A stretch of DNA of 64,000 nt, from assembly GCF_019059575.1 (NCBI RefSeq), contig NW_024883487.1, positions 1 through 64,000 of the forward strand, written 5' to 3'. Below, piece after piece: positions 9,705-21,600 of this stretch. The position numbers and the translations under genes were made by a program. Below the pieces are notes generated by a model. It searched no databases, was not told the origin of the DNA, and saw nothing but the letters and a program-made list of their open reading frames with translations. Every line of letters starts with the position of its first letter. The first letter of the stretch is position 1. The DNA is from Amphibalanus amphitrite (taxonomy: Eukaryota > Arthropoda > Thecostraca > Balanomorpha > Balanidae).

Positions 9705-11403
9705 CGGTTTATTGATGTACAAACACTATACGGCTTCGAGCTCAGGAGCTCATATAGCTCGTATTACGCCATGCACGTGTGGCGTTTAAGAACGTGAATA
9801 AAGGAGCCGTTGTCAGGTAAGTGCAGGTACACATAGTCCCAGCGGGAAAATGCCGCCCGCGCTGGGACAGCAGACAGCAGTCTCTGCCGGTCACCGCAGC
9901 GGTCGCTGCGACAAACACATCACACAGCTAAACACGGTTTCAATGGGTATGCATGTGTGGTAAGGAGCATCTTGTTTAGATCGCCATGTCCCTATTAATC
10001 AACGAGGTCATGTGTGGTACGCTTGAGTTGCGCAATCTGGCGCTGCAGCGGAAGTTTTCCAGCGTTTGGGAATTTCTTGTTTCCCTACCAGATATTGCTC
10101 CTCTTTCAGGTGGGAATAGGCTTCTATGGTTAGCAGAGTGTAGCATTTGCTTCGCCAGTTTTAGACATAACTTCTCCCTTCTGTCTGCCAGTGACTCCAG
10201 CTTCAGTGTCTCAAGAAGCCGTTTATATGATAGGTCATGTCCGCCGATCAATTTAAGTGCTCGTTTTTGAACCTTTTCAAGTTGGCTTGCTTGCTTGGCT
10301 GTTAACCCTACATGAAAAAGAGGCGCACAGTATTCCAGCAATGGACGAATGTACGTAGTGTATGTTTTTACCAGCTGGTCCTTTGATGTTGTATATTTCT
10401 TCAAAATGTAAATCATGTACAGGGCCTTCGATGCTTTTTTTACTATATCATCCACGTGTGCTTGCCAATTCAGGTCGGAGGATATGTTAACGCCTAGAAG
10501 TCTTGTTTCAGTGATAACTGGCAAGCTACGGGCATGCATAACGATGTCAGGAAGTACAATGGGCTTCTTCGCGGTCATAAAATGCATAACCTGGCATTTT
10601 TCTTCATTAAGCACCATTTTATTCTTTGTTGCCCAGGCACATAGCCTATCGGTAGTAGTCTGAAGCTTGGTGCTATCTTGTATTGTGTTGATCGAACAGG
10701 ATTGGTATATGGTGAGATCGTCGACATATTTCAATCTGTTTTCTTCTTCTGAAGCAGCATCATTGATCATCACCAGAAACGCTAATGGGCCAACCAGGGT
10801 GCCTTGAGGTATACCGCAGTGGACTTCCTTCCATGCACTCATTGTCCCATCCGGCATGCGTACTTGTTGCGATCGACCGCGCAGAAAGTCAGCAAACCAT
10901 TGTGCGAAGCTGGGACGAAGCCCCATGGTCAAGACTTTGTGCATGAGCACTGTATGATCAATGAGGTCAAACCCTTTCTTAAAATCGTACATAACTGCAG
11001 AAAAGAGTTTGTCGGACGTTTCCAGCTCGGACAGAAGGCTGTGCATGAACGTTATTAAGTAGTGTGCAGTCGACATTCCCTTTACATTTCCGTACTGCCT
11101 TTTATCCACTTGTTGTCTGATGTCTGCAGTCATGAGAGGTACCATGAACTGCTCCATCACCTTGCCGAAAGTCGGTGTGAGGCTGATAGGCCGTAGGTCA
11201 GCCGGCGACTCTGGTGAAGTTTTCTTGGGTATGGGAATCACCATCGCACGCTTCCACGGCGAGGGGAATTCACCTCGCTTAAGTGACTCGTTGTAGATGT
11301 GAGACAGTGGTATGGCTAGCTCAACGCTAAATTCCTTCATCAGGCGTACGGGAATGTCGTCCGTTGGTACAGCCATGTTCTGTCTTAAATGTGCCAGCTT
11401 GTG
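9668..11403 (-). mobile_element. 5'-truncated CR1/Jockey-like LINE
   Basis: The element is inserted in PLE copy B in the same orientation. Its 3' end has an AATAAA signal near 9713 and a (TC)n tail on the minus strand, seen as (GA)n at 9668-9703. The empty site in the other four PLE copies reads GAACACCTCGGTC. Here GAACAC and TCGGTC flank the insert, so there is no clear target duplication and about one base was lost. Confidence 0.85.
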
Positions 11404-11405
11404 TC
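9976..11405 (-). pseudogene. CR1/Jockey-like reverse transcriptase (5'-truncated)
   Basis: An uninterrupted reading frame covers most of a non-LTR RT. Landmarks in order are DDIPVRLMKEFS, the fingers segment WKRAMVIPIPKK with LRPISLTPTFGKVMEQFM, palm A YDFKKGFDLIDH, GIPQGTLVGPLAF, the catalytic YVDDLTIY (about 10720), LNEEKCQVMHF, and the CR1-type thumb/tail YIRPLLEYCAPLFHVGL. There is no RNase H. The frame is open to the truncation point, and the first ATG (11376) is internal to the original protein. The endonuclease and any ORF1 are missing, so it cannot be autonomous. The RT itself shows no stop or shift, pointing to a recent insertion. Confidence 0.88.
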
Positions 11406-12896
11406 GGTCTTCATGGTCCCCCCTCCCAGTCTATGTACCTTTACATCCAAAAAAGGTAAGGATCCCTCCTTTTCCTCCTCGAGCGTGAATTCAATCCTCT
11501 CGTGCTGAGCGTTGAGGTGGTCGAGTAGTTCACCTACCTGATCTTTTTTTTAAGATCACGAACGTGTCATCTACGTAGCGTCTCCACAGTTTCACTGGGT
11601 GTGGAAACGACTGGAGTGCACTGGATTCGAACGATTCCATGAACAAGTTGGCCACCACAACGCTCACTGGCCGTGCCCCACTTTTGCTTAAAGAACTTTC
11701 CGTTAACCCTAAAGTAAGTAGTACCCAAACAGAGCCGTAACAATTTTATGATATCCTCGACCTCCAGTGCTGTTTCCGCTCTTACCTTGCTTTCCTCATC
11801 CAAAAACTATTCTTCGAGTCTCTGGCGTGCTACTTCACATGCTGCCTCTGTCGGTACCGATGTGAACAGCGCTTTGACGTCAAAAGAAACCATGGTCTCA
11901 TCATCACTGAGCGTAACATCTCGTAAACTCTCTTTGAAACTCGCCGTGTCCTTGACATGATGTTCAGACTTGCCTACCAGAGGAGATAATATGCTAGCTA
12001 AATGTTTGGACAGCTGGTACGTTACACTGCCTATGCTAGACACGATGGAACGTAGCGGAACGCCCTGCTTGTGCACCTTCGGTAGCCCATAAAGCAATGG
12101 CGGAGTCGGGTCCGACGGGTACAGTTTTAGATACGTTTTTCTGTCCAATTTGCCCTGTTGTTCTAAGTCCTTTAGCGCCCCCCTTACCTCTCGTGTGTAC
12201 CTACCGGTTGGGTCCCTATCCAGTTCAGTGTACGTGTCGTGATCCCCTATTAGTGTTTCTAACCTACTTTGATACTGCTCACAGGTCATCACACATACAG
12301 ATCTACCCTTATCTGCAGGTAAAATCATAATATCTTGCCTATCTTGTAGGTCACGTAACGCTTTCCACTCCCCCTTACTGAGATTTTTGCTTTGCGGGGG
12401 ACGGAAGGAATTGAGAGCTTTGGTGACCTCGAATCTAAGCCTATTCGCTACATCCGGTGTTACATCGTCTGAACGGCACACACTTTCGACCGCCGAAACA
12501 AAATCCGCGACTGGAACGCTTGTCGGCGTCGGTACAAAATTGAGCCCTTTACGTAGCACACTGACCTCATCGTCACTTAGGCTTACCCCAGACAGATTGA
12601 CCACCCACTTATCTCCATTGTCCTCCCCCTGTCCACCAGTCTCCTCCTGCTCACCGGTCTCCTGTCTGTCCTCCTGCTTACCAGTCTCCTGGCCACCGGT
12701 CTCCTGCTCACTGGTCGTGAGCAGGATACATACCTCGTGGTGGTATGTATTTTGGTAGGTGTTTGAGACGTTTGAGACGTATTGTCTTGTATTTTAATGC
12801 ATTTTAAAGCACGGCTGACGAAGGGAGCAGAAGCTTCCGAAAGCTACCGAATCAATATACGCATTACTGGTGTCGAAGAATTGGTTCCTAAATAAA

Positions 12897-15793
12897 CAAC
12901 TCTACATTGCTGTACAGCTAATACGCTTTTCACCTGGTGGCCAGTAGAGGCACTAACAGTTACTACAACTGACGGTCAGAAGCACCCAACACACACCGTG
13001 CCGCTCCCAGTAACATACCAGGATGTAGACCCCAGTCGGGCAGCGCTCCGGCGTCCGGTAGTCGCAGCTGGTCCAGCAGTGACAGCAGCCGGCCGGCGCT
13101 GCCCTCCGGCGCCGTCCGACAGGCGTTCACGGCCACCATCCTGACGGACAGACGTTACACGGTCAGCAAAGAGCCGACACTCGGTCAGCGGACAGTGGCG
13201 TTGGGTCACCGGATGGCAGAGCATCGCCGCAGCACACAGACCAGACAGGACTGTGCCGACAACGCAACCCCGTTGGAGTAACATGACCCTAATAAATGCA
13301 CCGATAATGCTCTGGTCTATCTCCATTATTTATAATAATAAAAAATGAAAGAACAACTGAGATGAGGGAAAGGAGTGAGGCGTCTGTTAGGGTCCCCGAC
13401 CCCGTGCAATACGCCCGGTGCGGTGACTGACCTCTGCGCCGCTAGCTGGAGAGCTGGTTCACCCGGCTGACGACCTTCTGTACCTCCTCGGCGGAGAGCG
13501 GGTGGCCGTTGGTGGTCCGCCGCAGCCCGTCCCGGTAGCCCGCCGCCCCATCCGGCGACACGCCCTGCGGAGTCATAGCATAACACTCAGGCAGGTTCAG
13601 GTTTCAGTCCGACACACAGAACCGTCCGGCGACACGCCCTGGGGGCGACACATGGGCGCGCTCAGGGCTCAGGTACAGGTCTCGCGAGATTAAGCGGTAG
13701 GTTTTGCACTTTTACATTTCCGGTTATATCTCAGAAACTAATCGATCTACGATGAAGCCATTTTACACGATCATGGCCGGCTTGTTACCCAACAAGTCGA
13801 TCGCATCTTCAACACTTAAAAGCTTAAGACGACGAAGATATAACCTAAAGTACACTAAATTTTCTAGGTGCAAAACCTACCGCTAAAACCCGCGAGCCCT
13901 GTACCATGCACAAGGGCGCCGGGTGCAGTGTCTGTGTGTCCCTGACTGACCTGCAGCGGTGACGCTGTCACAGAAAGCACCTGTTCATTGCCCAATGGAT
14001 CCAGCCCAGTTCCGGCCGGCCGAGTGCCCGCACGTACGCAGCCAGTGTTACGGTCTGTGTTCGATCTATGTTACGGTCTGTGTTCAATCTATTTTACGCC
14101 CTGTGTAACGACCTGCGTTACGGCTTGTGTTACGGTCTGTGTTACATACCCTGTTCTGGGCGGTCTCCACCTTGACCCTCTTAGCGTCCCAGAGTCGGTA
14201 CTGGTAGACGTGCGCGTTCTCTGCCGAGACGTCCCGCAGGTGAACGAGCAGGTTCTGTAGGCCGACCAGCGTCTCAGCTGGCACCTGAGAAGGTCAGGGG
14301 AGGGTAGGGGATGTCAGTGGTGTACTGGTGTCTGACATAGACCAGCGGACAGGGGGAGGGGAAAGGGAGAGGAGTCTGGTGGCGCAGTAGGACCGTTCCG
14401 CGCTTGAAAGTGGACACATCTGAGGACCGTTCCGCGCGCGCTGACACTGCCTCTAGAACCGTTCTGCGAGCAGTCAGACATGCAGACCGGATTGATGTTT
14501 TGAAACTTTGACATAATAAACTTTAATTAAATCGACACAGGTACTCTAACCGCATGTGTTTTTTATATCGCGGACAAAAAAGTGGGGATTGTTAGGGTTA
14601 AGCAGGGAGTCACCGATGTTAGATCCCTCTCTGGGTCCTTTCATAGGTCACGGTCCTGACCCGAGATAGCTGAGCTGTGTCGCAGCCCTGACCTCAGGGC
14701 TCAGACAGCTGAGCTGTGCACGCCGTCGGCTCGGCCGTCAGTCGCCACAGCCGCTGACGCCAGTGTCCAAACAGCTCCAAACAATATCCGGCCCTGTATA
14801 GCAGGATAAGCCATCAGAGGCAGGAGTGATCAATGGAGGGACGCGAAACACTAACGCCAAGGGGATGACAACTGCTCAGGAATAAAGAAACTACATGCAG
14901 GTACACTGGGAACACGTCATGCTGGAGTTGACGTGTTCCCAGCCCGTCCTGTACCATGCAGCCCGTTCCGGTGATCACAACCGCAGGGCCGGATATTGTT
15001 GGGAGCTGTTTGGACACTGGCGTCAGCGGCTGTGGCGACTGACGGCCGAGCCGACGGCGTGCACAGCTCAGCTGTCTGAGGTCAGGGCTGCGACACAGCT
15101 CAGCTATCTCGGGTCAGGACCGTGACCCCCTATGAAAAGACCCAGAGAGGGATCTAACATCGGTGACTCCCTGCTTAACCCTAACAATCCCTACTTTTTT
15201 CTCCGCGCTATAAAAAACACATGCAAGTTATAAAAAAAAAACACATCCCTATCAACCAGTCCCAAACAGTGTACCAAATTTGAGCGCAATCGGCGTGGCA
15301 GTTCAGGGTTCCAGATATATGAGCAACCCAAAATCGCTACTGCAGCAGAATAACGAACACTCTTGGCCCTTCACGTCGCACGTGTCATGACGCCCACCAT
15401 GATACATCAGTTGTAGTCAATAACTCACCAAGATACATCAGTTGTAGTCAATAACGAGATGGAAGGGATAGGATTAGCGCAACAAAGAGTAACGCAGGTC
15501 AATCAGCCCAGCGGTTGCTGACTTACAAGCCTATTAAAAACGTTACAGGAATACGCTTCGCTAGCTCAATCGTAATAGAGTAGAATCATTCATATATGCA
15601 ATTGCTACTATTTCCTGGTTTTCTTTATAGGCCAAGGCTTGGTAACTGATAACTCTGCTGCCCTGTAATGGGTCCGGCCCGCTATGGCGAGTGAAGACAC
15701 TCGCACTGACTGACTGGACCGCCAGCCGAGACGCTGCTGACTCTGGTGGTGAATGGTGAGCGGAAGAGGAGAAAGTTTACGCCAAAGCTGAAG
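12897..15793. repeat. Array unit 3 (B-type, uninterrupted, 2897 bp)
   Basis: The unit holds core K3, a foldback without hairpin insert (14552-15224) and linker S. It has no private insertion, so it is a good reference for the B unit. Confidence 0.88.
13019..14284 (-). pseudogene. Captured exon-like fragments in core K3
   Basis: Exon c is 13019-13140 (second base changed G to A), exon b 13442-13564 and exon a 14150-14284. The region is otherwise like K1. A 6-bp insertion (GACCCC) sits between b and c, shared with K8. Confidence 0.5.
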
Positions 15794-15915
15794 CAACTCT
15801 ACATTGCTGTACAGCTAATACACTTTTCACCTGGTGGCCAGTAGAGGAACTAACAGTTACTACAACTGACCGTCAGAAGCACCCAACACACACCGTGCCG
15901 CTCCCAGTAACATAC

Positions 15916-18603
15916 CAGGATGTAGACCCCAGTCGGGCAGCGCTCCGGCGTCCGGCAGCCGCAGCTGGTCCAGCAGTGACAGCAGCCGGCCGGCGCTGCC
16001 CTCCGGCGCCGTCCGACAGGCGTTCACGGCCACCACCCTGACGGACAGACGTTACACGGTCAGCAAAGAGCCGACACTCGGTCAGCGGACAGTGGCGTTG
16101 GGTCACCGCAGGGCTGGTAAAAAGCGCCGATTCGCTGATAATATCGGAGCCAGAACAATAGCTGTACAAGCTATTTAGGGAGCCAGAAATAAGCGTTTCA
16201 ACGCAAGTATGCATGTGCAGGATAACTGTTAAGTTTTGTTTCATATTTTTATTTTATTTCTACGACAAACCTTTAAATACAAGATGCCTGAGCACGAATA
16301 TTAAATTAGTAGCAGCATTCAATTTCCCAATGAGGTCTTATGCGCAATGTTTGTCTACAAAGTACAAAGCTGGTAGCCTATTCAGAATAGCTGTAAATGC
16401 TTACCGCGAACAGCGTCAGCATTCATCAGTCGAAGAGCCATCAGTCGATTTCCAGCTTTAACACTACGGAGAATAGGGCTCCGTAACTTTTATCAGTTGA
16501 TGAGGACCTAGTGTTGAGGGAACGGGGAGCCACAGAGCCTTCTACCATTGGCGGTTCACTGTATTACCGACTAGTTTAGAACACAAATAATGATATTCAA
16601 GTGGCCTTTTCATTTTTATCAATGCAGGACATGCAGGGTTGCGGCTGGTTGCGGCACGGGCAAACTGTACATTTCATGGTATGTTGGTTGTTGTTCGTTT
16701 GGATTTGAAGTTGCTCCTTTTCTGTATAGTACATCTCATAGCAATATCATAGACCACCTACCTCAATATTTTAAGCTGGTCAAGCTGTGGAGCTAGACAT
16801 ATATATGGCGCTTGTTTTTATTTTGAAGATGCATACGGATACCTAACTCAAGTGGCTAAAGATACTCACTTATTTGCCAACCAACCCAGTATGGTTAGCA
16901 TATTTGTTACAAAATCAAATTAAATTTTGAAGATTAAGATATGTTCCTCTTCTGCATGTTTTTCTTTTTGGTACGTCATACTCAAACTATGCTTATATAA
17001 GCAATCCTGATTTATATTTCAGGCATTTTGTAACTAAAATTAATATTAGACTTTCACTTACAGTGCCTTTGTGTTACAGTTCTCAGCCTAGGACATCATC
17101 AATCATGTGTATCTCAGATGATGCAGACAATGACCAGCCTGCGGAAGATCTATGCTAGTGGGTGAGATGATGAAATTTCCTCTGTTGGTGAGTCAGTATT
17201 ATATTTTTTTTTTTTGTCAACAACATTCATTGCCTTACATGCATTTGTGCCTTACATTTCTGTCACCAACCAGCTTAAACAAAAGTAGAAGAAATTATAT
17301 ACCTACCTACATTCTTTTGCTGTGTTTGACACCAGGCGATGTCCTAAAATCAGGATACATCAGTGAGCTATAAGTAAAACTAAAATAGTTACTGATGATG
17401 TTTAAGGTGTTCCTGAAAAAGGACGTTGTTCACTGCACTTTCAAGCCTCTTCTGTTACGCGTGTTGGGAGCCACTTTTCATGGCCGAAAATTTGGTCACA
17501 GCCACCAAAACCATTTTTACCAGCCCTGGGTCACCGGATGGCAGAGCATCGCCGCAGCACACAGACAAGACAGGACTGTGCCGACAACGCAACCCCGTTG
17601 GAGTAACATGACCCTAATAAATGCACCGAAAATGCTCTGGTCTGTCTCCATTACTTATAAAAATAAAAAATGAAAGAACAACTGAGATGAGGGAAAGGAG
17701 TGAGGCGTCTGTTAGGGTCCCCGTGCAATACGCCCGGTGCGGTGACTGACCTCTGCGCCGCTAGCTGGAGAGCTGGTTCACCCGGCTGACGACCTTCTGT
17801 ACCTCCTCGGCGGAGAGCGGGTGGCCGTTGGTGGTCCGCCGCAGCCCGTCCCGGTAGCCGGCCGCCCCATCCGGCGACACGCCCTGGGGAGTCATAGCAT
17901 AACACTCAGGCAGGTTCAGGTTTCAGTCCGACACACAGAACCGTCCGGCGACACGCCCTGGGGGCGACACATGGGCGCGCTCAGGGCTCAGGTACAGGTC
18001 TCGCGAGATTAAGCGGTAGGTTTTGCACTTTTACATTTCCGGTTATATCTCAGAAACTAATCGATCTACGATGAAGCCATTTTACACGATCTTGGCCGGC
18101 TTATTACCCAACAAGTCGATCGCATCTTCAACACTTAAAAGCTTAAGACGACGAAGATATAGCCTGAAGTACACTAAATTTTCTAGGTGCAAAACCTACC
18201 GCTAAAACCCGCGAGCCCTGTACCATGCACAAGGGCGCCGGGTGCAGTGTCTGTGTGTCCCTGACTGACCTGCAGCGGTGACGCTGTCACAGAAAGCACC
18301 TGTTCATTGCCTAATGGATCCAGCCCAGTTCCGGCCGCCCGAGTGCCCGCACGTACGCAGCCAGTGTTACGGTCTGTGTTCGATCTATGTTACGGTCTGT
18401 ATTCAATCTATTTTACGCCCTGTGTAACGACCTGCGTTACGGCTTGTGTTACGGTCTGTGTTACATACCCTGTTCTGGGCGGTCTCCACCTTGACCCTCT
18501 TAGCGTCCCAGAGTCGGTACTGGTAGACGTGCGCGTTCTCTGCCGAGACGTCCCACAGGTGAACGAGCAGGTTCTGTAGGCCGACCAGCGTCTCAGCTGG
18601 CAC
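15916..18603 (-). pseudogene. Captured exon-like fragments in core K4
   Basis: Exon c is 15916-16037, exon b 17761-17883 and exon a 18469-18603 (with the Trp variant of K2). The hAT element lies between c and b, so the trio is spread over 2.7 kb here. Confidence 0.5.
16109..17528. mobile_element. Non-autonomous hAT element (1420 bp)
   Basis: The terminal inverted repeats are CAGGGCTGGTAAAAA and its exact complement. The element is flanked by 8-bp direct duplications GGTCACCG (16101-16108 and 17529-17536), the hAT signature. The other cores show the empty site. The interior is AT-rich, unlike the array, and none of its short ORFs resembles a transposase, so it would depend on an autonomous hAT elsewhere. 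Confidence 0.92.
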
Positions 18604-18641
18604 CTGAGAAGGTCAGGAGAGGGTAGGGGAGGTCAGTGGTG

Positions 18642-21600
18642 CCACCATCGGCGACCCCTTCACGTGGGGGTGGCGTCTCCCTCGGGAGCCAAGTTCGCCG
18701 ACACACATCCACACCCTCGACGAAGACGACGACCACCGCCTGCCTCGCCGGACCGGCGCGGGCGGGTTTTTGGCGGCGGGACGAGGGCTGGCCCACCTCG
18801 CCCTGCTACTGATGCGGGCCGGGGACGTGGAGTCGAATCCAGGCCCCCCTCCGCGCTACCCGTGCGGAGTATGCGGCCGGGGAGTCGGCGGCTCATCGGT
18901 GCGCTGTGGCGGGTGCGCCCTCTGGCACCATGGTCGATGCGCCGGACTGAGGCCAACGGACATTTCCCGACTCGCGCGCACACGCGACCTCTGGTGGTGC
19001 CCGAGCTGCATCGCGCCGCCGCCGCCGCCGCCGCCTCGGACGCCGCCGTCGGCGCCGCCGGCCCCGCCTGCGCCTGTCACGGTGCCGCCGCCGCCCGCTC
19101 CCCCGCGGGCTGTGAGACCGGCGCCGGGAGCCTCGCGCACCGGGCGGAACCCAAACCGGACAGGACCCACAGCCATCAGCGGCCTCCTCAAGATCCTGCA
19201 GTTCAACTGCAACAGTCTGAAGGCCAGAAAAACCGAACTGGACAAGAGAATTCAAGACGAGAAACCCGACGTCATCCTACTCCAAGAAACCAGACTCCTG
19301 GAAAGCGATGAAAACCCACGCTTCCCAGGCTACAACATAGCAGCGAGACAAGACAGGCCACACCAGGCAAACCCGAGCCCGACAACCACCGGAGCAGCCC
19401 GCCCCGCCGACAGTGGGCAGGGAGCACCGCCTGGACCGAGCTGGACCTGCAAGCGCCGTGGCCCGTCGGACCGCAACTCCTGGTGCGCGGGCTGCAAGAG
19501 CCGTAAGAAGTGCACGGCACGCGCCCCACCAGCGAGCGGGACCGGGCAGGCGGCCACCCAGCCCCAGCCCCCGACCGGCAGCGACGGGACCCGCGGCGTG
19601 AAGGGTAAGGGAGGAGTCATGACCCTAGTGCGGGACCAACTACCGTACTCGCGGACCACGCCTCGGTATGCGCCAACTGAACCAGACGAAGAGACCTACA
19701 TCACGGCCACAGAGCTTCACCCGCAGGGAACACCGTCAATAACCGTTGTCAACCTGTACTCACCTCCAGCAAGGTGGGTGGCAGGGCAAGGCACCCAAGC
19801 CCAACCGTTCCAGCCTGCCCGCATCTCCCTTCCTCCGAGATGCGTCATCGCAGGCGATCTCAACGCTCACGCCCACGTATGGGACCCACACCAACCAGAA
19901 GACGCGATGGGCCACGAAGTCGAGGACTGGTCGATCGACGCCTCACTGACCATCCTGAACGACGGCTCGGCCACGCGCATCAACCCAGCCACGGGCGGCC
20001 TGTCGACGCCGGATGTTACCCTGGCGACCGCTGCCGTGGCGAGAGGAACAACCTGGGAGATCGGCGAGACGATGGGATCGGACCACCTCCCGATCACGAC
20101 GAGCATCCCTGTAGCTCCACCGAAGCCGCAGCGCCGAGGAAGAGGCCGCCTGTCCCTGAGGAAGGCAGACTGGCAGGAGTACCGCAGGACCTTCGACGGC
20201 ATCACAGGCCGCTGGTACGACCACGGAGACCTGACGGCGAGCGAACTCGACAAACGACTCACCGCAGCCATCACCCGCGCCGCGCGCCGCACCATCCCAC
20301 ACGGAAACGGCGGAAGGACCAGGGAGCCGTTCTGGAGCGAGGCGTGCGACGAAGCAATCGCGATCAGGAAAGAAGCTCGCGCTAAGGTGGCCGCGCCAAA
20401 CCATACCGCCGAAGACGTCCGGGACTACCAACAAGCAAGGAAGAACGCGGACACGGTCCTGCGCGAGGAAAAGACAAGCTTCCTGCGCAAGCGCATCGCG
20501 GAACTGGGGCCCAACACCGACCTCTGGAGCCTCATCCGCACCCTGGACGGACGCAAACCTCCGGCGAAACCAGCAGAGCCCCTCAACCGCGCTGGCCCAC
20601 CTGGCCGCCCAGCTCGACCAGCAGTGACAGATAGGGAGAAGGCCAACGCCCTATGCCAGGCATATGCGGCAGTATCCCGGATCCCACACAACAAACAAGA
20701 GGATCGCGACATCAAGCTGGAGGCGCGCGCTGCAGTGAGTGCCTGCGCATGCGACGCCCAACGCAGTGGACCGTGCGCGCCATTCACACCCGCCGAACTC
20801 GACGCAGCCCTGGACAAGCTCCAGAACGGGAAGAGCCCGGGACCGGACGGCGTACCCAACGAGCTGCTGAAGCAGATAAGCCCAACAGGCAAGACTCTCC
20901 TCCTGGCCCTGATCAACAAGTCCTGGACAGCAGCGGACGTCCCGGCCAGCTGGAGAACAGCAGAAATCGTAGCCATCCCCAAGAAAGGCAAGCCGCCGTC
21001 AGAGCTGTCCAGTTATCGCCCGATCAGCCTGCTCTCCACCACAAGCAAGCTCGCAGAGCGGATGATCCAGGCCCGGCTGCAGCACTGGCTCGAGACGAGA
21101 GGGAAGCTCAACCCCAACCAAGCCGGTTTCCGCAGAGGTCGCTCCACCATGGACCAGCTCGGCCGAATATCCCAACAGATATTCGACGCGTTCGAGGAGA
21201 AGAAACCTCACCGGGCGGTCATGGTACTGCTGGACTTCGCAAGAGCCTACGACCGAGTCTGGAGGGCCGCCCTGCTCTGCAAGATGGCTCGGCTGGGAGT
21301 CCCCGGCTGCTTCATCAAGTGGCTGAGGGCCTTCCTGTCGGACAGGCGCGCCCGCGTCCGCTGGGGCGCTGCCCGCTCAGACCTCAGGGTCTTCCAGGAG
21401 GGCCTCCCCCAGGGCAGCGTGCTGGCGCCGCTCCTATGGCTGGTCTACGTTAATGACATCGACGTAGCAATGCCGGAGCGCGTCTCGCGGTCCCTGTTCG
21501 CGGACGACGTGGCGCTGCTGGCATGCGCCCCCACTGCCAGAGAGTGCGACGCCCTCCTCCAGCCCTGCCTGGACGCGGTGGACACGTGGCTGCGACGCTG

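Larger units (their letters stand above)
9187..12793 (-). pseudogene. Penelope-like RT, copy B (interrupted)
   Basis: This is the same PLE as copy A, with the shared frame break at 11668 and the shared 3' truncation at about 9187. It has three further lesions of its own: a CR1-like LINE inserted at 9668-11403, an extra T in the T-run near 11550, and a GAG-to-TAG nonsense change near 11805. It is the most damaged of the five copies. Confidence 0.9.
6290..12896. repeat. Array unit 2 (A-type)
   Basis: The unit holds core K2 (6290-7937), a foldback with hairpin insert (7938-8734), a half-foldback arm (8812-9092) and PLE copy B (9187-12896). Removing the private CR1-like insertion leaves about 4.87 kb, the standard A length. 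Confidence 0.85.
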
